Assembly (NCBI GenBank): GCA_004194705.1
Contig: SADC01001184.1
Location: forward strand, 1,054,001 to 1,118,000
Direction of reading: 5' to 3'
Source of the DNA: Ditylenchus dipsaci
Lineage: Eukaryota; Nematoda; Chromadorea; Rhabditida; Anguinidae
DNA: 64,000 bases
In this document: one piece after another, positions 23,801 through 34,800 of the stretch
Layout: each line of letters starts with the position of its first letter
How positions within the stretch are numbered: the first letter of the stretch is position 1
Notes under the pieces: model-generated
Told to the model about the DNA's origin: nothing
What the model saw: the letters and a program-made list of their open reading frames with translations, nothing else
Databases searched by the model: none
Program-made: the position numbers and the translations under genes

Positions 23801-25381
23801 CCTGAAATTTTTACAAAATTGACCAAATTGCTTAATTTTTTTTAATTGGTGATTTCGTGCCGAGAAACAACAGCAGAGACAAAAATAGTTACACGCTGTA
23901 ACTATTTTTTTAAAATTATTACTTTCGTGGCGAGAAATAGTTACAAGAATAGTTACAAAGGTCAAAAAATTTACAGGCTGTAACTATTTTGGCCAGTTTG
24001 AAAATTCATCCAAAATAGGACTAATTGTTCATCTACAGAAATATTTTTTTTTTGAAAAAGATAGAGAAAAAGTTGGCGAACATTTTAGTGATGAAAAGAC
24101 TGAACAGAAAACAAACGAAAATTGCTAAAAATTTGATCGAAAGCTGTATTTTTGGCCGTTTTCTATCACATGATTTTATAACTTTATTTGATCTAGTAAA
24201 GCAACAATATCATTTACATCATGCCTTTTGCTCATGAGATATGAAAGCACTATTCCTAAAGATAGAAATGCATTTTTACCTGCAAGTGTGGAACTATAAA
24301 AGTTATATTTTCGAAGCAATTATAATCGTGGCCATATTTTGGCCAAGCGCCCAAAGCGGTATTCTTCTACGAGACGCCGGCAAAAGAGGGTTAATTTTGG
24401 TGTTCATTTGCTCAAAATCTCAAAAATGAGGCAGTTGATGACAGCAAAGCAGTGCTGGAAATGTTTGCAATCGATCGCTCGATGATTTTCGCACCTAAAA
24501 GTAAGTTAACTTACTGAAAAAAATAAAACGCCTCCAGAGGAACTTGAACTTTCGAAAAAAGCGATGCGTATGTAAAGTTACCCCCCCCATCCCACTTTAA
24601 AACAAATATTGTTCAAAAGTGGGAGGGAACACTTTTAGGGCACCCTGTAACCTTATCACTTTTTACCCAGTAAGTTTAGCTCGCTGCAACAACGTGGCTG
24701 TGTATTTTGAAACAAACAGAGCGGTATGTTTTTTAACTATTAATTTAATTTCTTTGTGGAGCTTTTCTAACTACGACAGTTTTTAATTTGAAAATTAATA
24801 CAGATTTTACGTTAATTCAGGTTCAAAAAATTCTCAATAAGTTGCATCCTGGAAACGTCCAGAAAAGTCGAGAAGATCTGAAATCGTCTAGTGTCAATGC
24901 GATCGAGTCTCAAATAAGTGTGAGTGGCAAGATTGGTGAGAAAACAATATTCAAGAAGTCTGTGATAGGAGATAACTGCTCAATCGGTTCTGGTGTGAAA
25001 ATTGAATCTTCTTTGTTAATGAATGACGTGGTCGTTAAGGATGGGTAATTTTCTAGTATTCAAGTTTAAAGACTAACTGAATTTCGGTTCAAGAGCTGTT
25101 ATAAAGAATTCTATCCTATTTCCAAATGTAGGTTTTTCCTGCCTTTTTCATATTTAATATAATCCTTCTGGTAGGTTGAAGTAGGCGAGAAAGCGGATCT
25201 GGGTATGTGCATTGTATCCACCGGACAAACAATCGGCAATAAAGGTAGTCATTGTGAACAAATCAGTCGGATGGCAAGTTATTTTTTAGAAAAGATCGTC
25301 AACCAAATTGTTTCGCCGGAGAAAGAAATGGCCATCGATGAAAATGATTTCGCTCCACAAATATTACCGATGTTACTGTAA
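20842..25381 (+). CDS. EIF2B3: translation initiation factor eIF2B subunit gamma
   Basis: Exons: 20842-20988, 21085-21272, 21318-21474, 21531-21592, 21648-21691, 21746-21835, 21886-22040, 24680-24723, 24821-25044, 25094-25127, 25175-25244 and 25290-25381. The N-terminal nucleotidyltransferase-like domain starts [10 protein letters not shown], then [46 protein letters not shown] and [14 protein letters not shown]. The C-terminal left-handed beta-helix has [19 protein letters not shown] and [19 protein letters not shown]. eIF2B is the guanine exchange factor for eIF2; gamma is part of its catalytic core with epsilon (family knowledge). In exon 1 the frame breaks at 20871: one G is missing from the GGGG run that should encode the AGGHGNRM loop. 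Intron 7 holds a 2.6-kb transposon. The last intron (45 nt, 25245-25289) is in frame without stops and could be retained. AATAAA lies at 25386. Confidence 0.93.
22600..23000. repeat. long inverted repeat containing hairpin-repeat copy 2
   Basis: Arms such as GATCACTGGAGCTGGGCAAA and TTTGCCCAGCTCCAGTGACC converge on the GTCTAAGG hairpin at 22745-22880, whose loop is a CCTTCGGGCC tetraloop-like turn. The same flanks accompany the copies at 40800-41040. Confidence 0.65.
23225..24000. repeat. long inverted repeat with tandem TAGTTACA arms
   Basis: Each arm (about 370 bp) carries five or more TGTAACTATT / AATAGTTACA units at its outer side, then shared unique sequence (ACCAGATGGCTTAG, CACTCCAGAATGGCC, CAGTCAGATGGGC) converging on a centre near 23610. 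It is another example of the foldback design and lies inside the element in EIF2B3 intron 7. Confidence 0.7.
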
Positions 25382-25520
25382 AAACAATAAAAGTATAAAA
25401 TTATAATCCTTAGCACTCAACGTACACCGAATCCGTGAAGAAAGACTTTTTATTCATGAAGCACAGACAACATGTAATGTCACCAAGATGCAAAATCACT
25501 GAATCCTTGCTTAACACTTT

Positions 25521-28500
25521 TCATCTTAGCCCTTTTCCTTCCACTGTTAATTCACCGCTTTGATCATCAGTGTTAACTCGCTTCAAGCCAGTTTTTACTT
25601 CAGGTTTGATATACTTCCCGACACCAGCAGAAAAAACCTTGGGTTTTGAGATGGTAGGAGTTATTGACGCATCATCCACACCAAAAGTTTTGGCTGCTGT
25701 AAAACAATTAAATTGAGAATTTTTTCAGAGAAAATGCGAAATTAATGCTCACACTTGCCCAACGCTTCTTTACGCTCCTTATCCACAACTTTCATTGCAT
25801 CTTCAAATGGATCGACAAAGACACTGGCATTTAAAAATATTATAGGGTCCTAAAAATCACGTTATTTAAGGATTTCCATATACTAAATACAGGATAATTG
25901 CGGACGCAAGACTCGTTTTGAGGTTTCAAGGGTTTTGAGCAAACTTTTCAATTTTTCTGAAAAAGCACCACAGTGTAGATATCTCTGTTTAAAAAAATTG
26001 AGGCAGGGGCTCAAAACGGGTCAAATACCGCACAAATACCGTACTATCGGATGGCTCGTTTCGGGATCAGTCTCAACCCTTTCTGAAAATTTCCCGATTA
26101 ATAACATAGCAATAGATCAAAAGAAGAAGTTACCTATAGCAGTCAAACTATCCCCACCACCAACAAGGCGCCCAAATATGGTATGCTTCTTGTCTAAGTG
26201 CTGAAAGTGCTAACTAAAGCTTAAAATTATCCAAATAAAATACTCACTTTACAAGGACGAAATGTTATGAAACTGAAAAAAAACATTTTAACTTGAAGTT
26301 ACAAAGAATATTTAAATGCCATTTTACAATTGCGAATTGTTTGTGTTGCTTCCTGCATTGGCCATACTTAAAACCCCTCTCTAAAAAAGTTACTATCAAA
26401 TAGCATTTCGAGCTTGAACAGACCTGGTCATGACTGAACGTCCCGCTAAATTCATCTTCGAATGGCTTGCCTTAATTGATCTACAGTAATTTGTTTTTGT
26501 AAAATGCTAATTAATACCCCAAATGGACTCTCCGCCTTTTCCTGTACCAGTAGGATCACCACCTTGGAGCTGAAGACCGCGTAAAAAGAGGTATATGAAA
26601 GTGATTTACAAACCATAAAATGTTTTATTAGACGATGAAATTTGGTTCCATTGTAATATCCGCTTCGACAATGTCCGATGAAATTCTCACAGGCCTTGGG
26701 CGCATGCTTGCAGTAAAGTTCCAAATTCAGCGGACCATAGTTTGTGATAATTTGAACGTATCCATTCTTGGTGACTCGCGAGTACCTACGAGCCAGCACT
26801 AATTAATATGAATAGCAGGAAAAATGTATTATAAAGCATACTTGACAGTATCCTCATCCAGAACAGCAGCTTTGTTGACTGTAACAGGCTCCATCACTGT
26901 GGATGTGAATCCGGCTGCAACCTTTCCTTGAGAGTAATGAGCGGCATTTACTGAATCGGCCACGACATCAATTTTGGGCTCAGCCTTCTGAAATTCGATA
27001 TTCGATGTAATCTGAGTTAATGTGTAAAAGTGACCTTTTCGACATACTGCTTTTCAAGCTGGGAAAGAGCTTCTCTGGCCTCGTTGTTGATTTTGTTAAG
27101 GTAAAATGAAGGGCTTTCCATAGCTTTCTTCTCGCAGCGATCTCCTCTCTCGTCTTGAAGAAAGTTATTATTTGCTGTTCAACAAAGAAATTAGACAAGC
27201 CAACCTTTTCATTGAATTGAACATGGTAGAAAGTTTCCTAAATTGCCATTATATTCTAAGGTACAAAGCTGCATTTTAGATATTTACCATATTGAACTTT
27301 TCCAAATCATTGGATCCTGGATAGAGTTTGCTAAAAAATATCAAACGAAAAGCGATAGGATAAATAAACCTGAAGAGTGATAATGTCTTTTTTCTGGAAT
27401 GGACAATCGGTCAGCAAATCTTTCAAATGGTTTCTCTTCAAGTTAAGCTCATCCACAGCTTCCATTGAATAAACGTTTCCAGTTGTTCTAATTGCCACAA
27501 TGACGCTGGTAGCCGTGAAAGTCCTGAAATGATAGCTCAAGCACAAAGCATCTGAGAAAGTTACAAACCTGTATGTAACTGGACAGCGAAAATTTCCTAA
27601 AAACAGAAGATTCCTCGCAAATCGTACATCTCACCATACAAATTAAGAAAAGTACCTTCTGAGTCTTTGGCAAAGTTGAGCATAACCTGAAAATAAAGTA
27701 AATTCCGAAATCCTAAAAAACAATGAACTCACCAGATCTTTAGCCGAGAGTTTCTTTCCATTAACCGGATTCTTTCCATGCTTTTTTAAATAAGGAGTTA
27801 TGTGCCTGAAAATCACATAAACTAAAAATAGCTTAGTCAGACAATTAAGAGAATTACGTCAAATCGAATATTATTCCTTCCGGGTGCACACCGCATCCTT
27901 AAAACACAACCTTTGTACGCCGGCAATTTGATAGTTAAAGGGAGCATGTGTCTTGCATGAACATAGAATCACGCTCAAAGTCGACCGCTCGCTGAGTCTG
28001 CCTAATTTCACCCAAATTTTAGAAATATTTTTAAATTCTTATATTTTCAAGAAACTCGTTTTGCAGTTAGAGACATTAATATGAGAATTAACAAACTTCA
28101 AAGATAAGGGGAAAAAATAGGTAGACCCAACAGGATTTGGTTTGAAGTGTGCTTATCCGTCGCTGCAAGAAAAAAACTTAAACAACCTCAAACGGCAGGA
28201 ATGATAAAGCGCAATGAGTAAACGGCAACCTGAAAAAAATAGATAGATGGTATTTCTCTAATTTCATAATTTTTCTAATTTTTCTAACCTCTTGAAAGTG
28301 GCTCGCTGAATTCTCGTCGAAGTATCATCCTCAAAACGAAAAGATGTAGTAGAACAACAGTAATAGCAAAGTCTATCAACCAATACGTACCTTGTGTCCA
28401 CCAATCTCTTTCCATTCTAAAAACCAAGTGTAGCCAAAAAGTTCGTCAAAAAGGGCCTTTAAAAATTTCATACCTTTAGTGGTCAAATAGAGTTTGTCCT

Positions 28501-28567
28501 TCTGATGCTGCTTCCTGAAAATTTTCAATGTTTTTTGTTCTTACCACAATCTACCTTACTTTCCCAT
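25521..28567 (-). CDS. PPIL2: U-box/cyclophilin peptidyl-prolyl isomerase-like 2 (PPIL2)
   Basis: Twenty-three exons from 28567 to 25521. The first coding exon is 8 nt (ATGGGAAA); then KKQHQKDKLYLTTK, TFKRLPFTHCALS, the U-box (HITPYLKKHGKNPVNG, NFAKDSEG, NFRCPVTYR, TGNVYSMEAVDELNL, LTDCPFQKKDIITLQ), a linker (SPSFYLNKINNEAREAL, NAAHYSQGKVAAGFTSTVM), the cyclophilin domain (NGYVQIITNYGPLNLELYC, FHRLIKHFMLQGGDPTGTGK, KPFEDEFSG, LSMANAGSNTNNSQFFITF, HLDKKHTIFGRLVGG) and the tail KVFSAGVGKYIKPEVK. PPIL2 is a nuclear, spliceosome-associated protein with a U-box. Two exons seem to lack one base: exon 6 (27858-27897; VCT|PEG within CCC) and exon 11 (27288-27316). It ends 139 bp from the EIF2B3 stop and starts 275 bp from SCAP. 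Confidence 0.95.
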
Positions 28568-28842
28568 GTTGTCTTATTGTGGGCGTAAAAGTGCTGAAAG
28601 AAAGAAATGCGATAGGCAGGAAGAGAAAACAGGGAAAAAGCAATCAACAAGACTGATAATTCTGCAAAATTTTATTAGACCGCACAACGCCAAAAGTTGA
28701 AAAATTAAAAATACTCGATTTTCAAATCATAGTGAAAGTACCGAATCACCCCACCAGCTTTGCTATAATCAGAGATTGAGATTCTCAATTTTGGCCTGAA
28801 AATTTATCATATGGGCTAAAGAATATAGACTGTGGAAGAGTT
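28568..28842. promoter_or_regulatory. probable bidirectional promoter between PPIL2 and SCAP
   Basis: The two start codons face away from each other with only 275 bp between, so both promoters and 5' UTRs must share this space unless upstream non-coding exons lie further away. The sequence is AT-rich; I see no clear TATA box and no transposon in it. Confidence 0.5.
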
Positions 28843-31800
28843 ATGGCAAATTTAAAAGATTATCTTAGAGGTTCACTTCCTGAAAGATCCTGGAATGTGA
28901 GGGAGAAAGTCGCACGTGCTTTTTATGATTATGGAAGGTAAGCCAGAATATTTGGTAAAATATTTTTAAATAAAAATGGATGCTACAAGTACAAAACCAG
29001 ATTCTTTGTTCAACGTTAACAGTCCAACCATTAATTTGTCAAAAAGTTTTTTTCTTTTTCCTGGATTTTTTAAATATTTCCGAGGGGAGGCTAACCACAC
29101 TTAACATTTCCGACCTTCTTAGATTATGCTCTGCTCATCCAGCAACTTGTTTATCCATTTCAATTATTACGACTTTATTTTTGTCATGGCCTGCTATAGC
29201 AAAAGTTCGTCTCCCGATTTCTAGTCCTATGGATGTAAGTCTACAGTAGTGTGGAATATATAGTGTTTTCAATGATAGAATTTAGGTGTATTGGAGCAAT
29301 GGTCCATCCGTGGATTATGATAAAAGTCAATCATTTTTCACCATTTCCGTAACCTTTTTAGCCTGCAATTTTAAGATTCATCCACTCCAGAATGGCTTAA
29401 ATTAAAAGGTTCTACCGCCTACGTACAAAATTTTATAATTAGGGTTAGTTTAATCAAAACTTGTCATTATTTATTGAAAAATGTTCAGGGAGTTGTGGAA
29501 CCATGGGACTCTGCGAATAAGAATTTATCACCAACAGTGGTATTTTTTTGTCACAAATGCATGCCCTAAAATAGAAGAATTTAGGCAGTCAAAGGTGAAG
29601 TAATTTCCCTTCCTATAAAAAATTTTAAACAAATGTATAGGTCCATTGTCAAGAGCTTTTGTTGTTGAAAATATTGTGCGCACAGTCCTGAAAAACCAAA
29701 GTCTATTTGATTTTGAATCAAGTTGTCTTCGAGTTTCGATGATAGGATTTATCCAGAAGGGCAACACAATCACGCTGAACACATCCTTCCTCAACAATCC
29801 TGCTTATTATTGTCCCCTGTTTTGTTTTGGAAAGGCGATTACACTAGTTTTTTAAAGTAAAGCATAAGCATGTGTGGTGTCAAATACCGTAAAAACTCTA
29901 TTAACTCCCCCCTAATTCAAAATCGTGTTTTTGGCATTGTGTTTTGACCCATTTGTTTAAACTTCTGTCAGGTAAGTTAGCACTCATTTTGCAGCTCATC
30001 TCACTGGCTACAAAATAGGTGGTAACTTGCCTGAGAGCAGACTTCAAAAATTGAACTAAAAATACAATGCCAAGAACACGATATTGAACGAGGGGGAGTT
30101 AATAGAGTCTTTACGGTAGATGATTGCTTTTAGGACAATAACATTTTGTCGACGATTTTTGCACAGCCATGCACAGCAAATGTGTGCCTTAGGCAAGTTG
30201 ATTTTTAAAATTAAGAAATGTCTTGAAATCTTAACAATTTTAGAGATGTTTTTCTTGGGACTCCCACTAGATTTACCGGTATCAAAGAAAAGTATAGAAC
30301 TAACAGGAAAAGATGTATGCGAATTCATTATTGTCCTCTCCGAAGAGGACTCCATACTCTTGAGTAACACGATTCGCGAAAAAAAGTTTCAAATATTTTT
30401 AGACCAATGATTTTAATTTTGAATTGTACGCATTTAGTGTTCAAAATGAACGACTATCGATTACCAACTCTGAACAATTTTTTTCAATTTTTTTGTCAAA
30501 AATTGTCATTTTTGAAAGAAATTTATAGGTGTCTTTTGACATTGGTTTCCACTTTTATTTGCAACAAAACAGTACTACTGAAATTTTTGCTAAACTCTTG
30601 CGATTATTTTTAATATAAGATGACTAAAAGTTAAAATTATTGGCCACGAAACGTTTGAAAGTCTCTTACGCGACTCGTATATTGCAAGAGGAGGAAGGCC
30701 TGTAAATTCCTGGAATAATTATTTTTAAGTGCAAAACTTTAGACATTGAGTTTGCAATTACACTATTCACTACCAGATTTGACTCTTCTTGGAGATCGTC
30801 ACTTATTTCTGCATTATCTCAACATTTTGAAATCAAAAAGTCTCGAGCTTCGGATGATCAAACTTTTGTTCATGTGTACTATGTGCCTAGAAAATACTTT
30901 GCTGATTATGCTCCCTTGCTTACTTCTTATTTAATTTGTGCTGTAAGTTATTTATACATCGGTGTATTTAATATTAGATTTTATTTTAGTGGTATTTTAT
31001 TTTACCGTCTGTAAATTTGAAATGGTGAAGAGTAAAATGGTGAGTTTAAAAAAAAATCATGATTGAAATTTCGTAATTTCAGGCTTTAGCTTTTGGAGCT
31101 TTTATAACTGTGCTTACAACCCTTTCAAGGTATTATTGTAATACAATTTTCATTTTTAAAGTACTTGATATGATTACAGCACAGCAGGGATCTGCTCATA
31201 TTTTGAGCTCACTCCAACTCTTTGGGGAGCTGGTCTTTACCCATATTTAGCAATGGTGGTAAGCGTTTAGTCAGCTAGTTTCAAAGAACCGAAAAAACAA
31301 AATTCTCGCAGATTACACTCGAAAATATCCTATGTATAACTAGGTTTTCCTTATTCCCACTTTTAGACTAAATAATAGATATATTTTTCCAGATCAGTTG
31401 TTTATACTCCACCGTATATACTTTTTATCAGACATTCAGCTTATATGTTTTATGTATTTTTTAGTTCAATGAGTGTGTCCAGTAGGCTATCATATGGCCT
31501 ATCTGCAGGTTTTTGATATTACACAAAGTTATTAAATGAGTAAAGTGTTTAGAAGGGTGCTCAATCTCCAAATACTTTTTACTTGAGATGTGCTTCTTGT
31601 TTTTGGGTTACATCACTTTCGTACCGGAAATCCAAGAATTTTGTTCCTTTGCTTTTATCGGTCTGGTGGTGGATTTATATATGCAGGTGTGAATTGAAAA
31701 AGAAACTTTGAAAATCAAATCAATTTTATAGCTTTTCTTTTATGCTCCTTGTCTAACGTTAGTTTTTTTTTGCAAATTTTCATCAAAAAAATTTGAACAT

Positions 31801-34800
31801 TATTTTTTCTTCGTCAGATATGATCTTTTGAGATTAGGAACTGAAGAGAAACAAAAGTTTTCCCTGATGTTGTTTAACACAGACATCAAAAAGCTGAAAA
31901 ATTATCCGAATCCCACGTAAAATTGTTTCTATTGATATTCAGTATTTTGGAAGCTGTAATTCACAGCTTTATAGATGTCCAGCAAGGATCTTGCTGCCCT
32001 CACTTTTTATTAATAGGTTTTAAAATAAATTTTATGAAAATTGTGAAAACCATTTTATTTTACAGAAGAAGGCTAGTCCGTACCTATTCAGACACTCAGA
32101 TGTCCACCAAATACAACAATACAATGCATCCTAGAATCTCAAAATGTGAGAAACACAATTTTCAAACATGAAAATTGTTGCACAAATTTTTTAGTCAAGG
32201 CACCCTTGGTTTTAACTTTTTTCGGCTGAAATTTAGCGGCAATAAAAAGTCGAATAAGTGGAGCGTATTCAGAAACATATTTTTGATTTTGGCTTCCAAG
32301 TGAGTATGTCGCAATAAAATTAAGGGGTGTCATGACAAAGAGCACAGTTGCATTACGAGTTATATTTTACGACATTTTTATTTTAGCTCACCGAAGAACA
32401 CTTTCCACGGAGAAGATAGAAATATATTTAAAGCGAGAGACGCTAATTTCCAACCGTCTGCGATTGTTATACTACTGGACAAAGACAAGATTTTTCCAGA
32501 GACTTCTAATGATATTCTTTTGTTTTTGGGTGCTCTGGCTGGCTTTCATTGTAAAATCACATATATTGAAGGCTTTTTAAGTTAACATGTTTACAGGTTC
32601 ACAAATGGAGATTATTTGACGTAGGTGTCACCAGTCAAAACACCACTTTAAAAGCTTCTGAGAAATTTGGTATCAGCCAGCATTTGATTGAAACAGCTCC
32701 TTTGGAATGGGGTGAATTTCAACGGAACACTTTTCGGTGGTGGCCTGCCTTCTTGAGTCAGTACAATAATATCTCCCTTTCTGGCAATTACATCACGTTA
32801 TTTTTTGCTTCTGTGTAAAAGGTTTCAAGCCTAAAAAATCTTTATTTGTAGTTTCGTTCCACCAATTTTCATTGAGGCTCTGGTATGACTTTTGGTCTAT
32901 CTTTAGACTATAAATAGAATACTAGGTACCTGTGGATGATCCTAGTTTATTGCCATTCAACGGTTCAGATCCAAATTCTCCTATGGCAAATGTAAAGGAA
33001 AACACTTAAATGCTATTAGGGATTCTGCAAACGGAAGTGCTTCTCCAGCTGTGGAATTAAAGTTGGTTGATATAACTTTTATTTTGCAGTGAACTCAATT
33101 TTATAATGGCATCACTGACGAAGGGAGAGTAGTTAGTTTAGGACAAAACTTTTTCTCGTAGTAATAAGTTTTTTACCATAGGAATACTTTTTCCTGCACT
33201 GAATAGAATATGTCATAAAAAGACTTTTTTTGCCACTTCGCTGATTCTCTTTTGCCATGAGAATAAATTTTTACGGAAATAAAAAGTTTGATGCGAAATT
33301 TTTTTTCACGGCTAGTGCGAAATTGCAAGAATTCTGATTTTGCCAGTCGTTTCTGTATATGGCAACAGTTTCGCAAAAAAACGGGTTTCTTTTACAACCC
33401 CATATTTTTAAAAGGGGTTTTATTAAATTGAGATCTTTTGACAAAACTGTCTCTATCCACAAAAAACGATCATTAAAATCAGAATCCTTGCGATTTTTTT
33501 GACCGCACTTTTTAAATCTTTTTCTTCAGATTAGTAATCTATCATTTGAGTGTGAAAAATTGAGCTAAAAAATTTGTCAGACCTTGGGCGGTAACGAACT
33601 TTTGGGGTTTCGTTAAATCGAGAGTAAACTGTAGAATATCCCAAAATGCTGAATATCCCAAAATAATGCCAAGGAAATGAATTTAAAATAAAGGTCTGAA
33701 TATGGTGTTTTCTTGTATTTTTCAAGCAAAGCCTAGTTATTTCAGCAGTTACTGTATTTATTCTAGTAGAACGACATGTCGTTCTACTTTCCAACCTCCG
33801 ATTTTTATACTTTTCGTTAGAAATGCAATAAAGATGGTTTACCTCCTCCCTAGTTTTAGCCTCGACCCCTGTTATTTTATTAGAGACTGTCGTTTTATTA
33901 GAATATATATGGTATCTATAACTAAAAATGTATTTTTGAATAAAAGAAACAAAATTTTAGTAATCGCATTTATTGGTTAGAGCGACAAATGACAGGTTTA
34001 AAAACGGCTTATCTGGCATGAAACATAAACATTTATAGCTATGCTCTTGTTTTCTACATTGCTGCCTTTTTCAATTGTCGTCATTTTCATTCTTTATATG
34101 TGTTTCTGGGATCGATGGTTCAACCTTAGTGACTCTAAACAGGCAATTATATACCTAATAGAACTTATACTATCAAACCTAGAACAAAATCCGTGCTTGT
34201 CTTTAGATCACTTCTGCTACAAAGAAACGCGCCTCACAACCCATAACAACAAAAGTGTTGATCTGGTTTGTTGAGTACTCAAAAAATAACAAAAATGATG
34301 CATTTTTCTAGGCCCCTCTTCTTTTTTCACGCCATGATCTGCCTATTGAATGTTTGTGTGTAGAGAGTTCTACTGTGGTGTCTTCATCATTAGGCGGACG
34401 CATTCTGGTCTGGGATCCTAACTCTGGTGCGTTTTGATACATAATTTTTTTTATAAAAAATTTTCAAATTAAAATATACGTTTAGGAGAGCTAAAACACA
34501 CACTCAAGCATCCTCACACCTCTGGCTCCTCTTCAAACCAAAATCTTAATCTTGCTTTTCTTCCAGCTCCTCAACAGCAACTTCGCCAACGCTCAAGGTG
34601 AAAAAATCGTAAGAATTTCAAGAATTCACAGATCACAATTCTTTGCAGAACACTTTCGAACGCAGTGAATAACCAACCAGGAGATGCTTCCTCGTCTAGC
34701 AATCTGCTATCAGTTCAAAAACTTGAAGTCGCAGAAGGATCTGACCACTTTCCTAGTAGTCGATATATCCGCTCACAAGTGTGGTGTATGGACATGAGGT

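Larger units (their letters stand above)
22055..24647. mobile_element. 2.6-kb CAGGGTG...CACCCTG element in EIF2B3 intron 7
   Basis: The left end is CAGGGTGTCCCAAAA and the right end TTTTAGGGCACCCTG, each flanked by TA, as expected of Tc1/mariner-type insertion. Without it the host intron would be about 45 nt. The interior contains two further palindromic blocks: 22600-23000 around hairpin-repeat copy 2 and 23225-24000 with tandem TAGTTACA arms. I found no intact transposase. Confidence 0.65.

Noticed and set aside
24430..24500. Possible EIF2B3 exon reading [18 protein letters not shown]
   Set aside because: It lies inside the 2.6-kb transposon; exon 7 joins directly to [15 protein letters not shown] with correct phase.
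27035..27174. Frameshift in PPIL2 exon 13
   Set aside because: Using the acceptor ending GACGAG instead of GAACAG keeps the frame and matches the human length exactly.
30244..30407. Alternative SCAP exon from the long ORF with TGKDVCEFIIVL
   Set aside because: The GC donor plus a GTATGC donor at 30315 produce a segment that aligns residue by residue with vertebrate SCAP; the longer ORF is in another frame.
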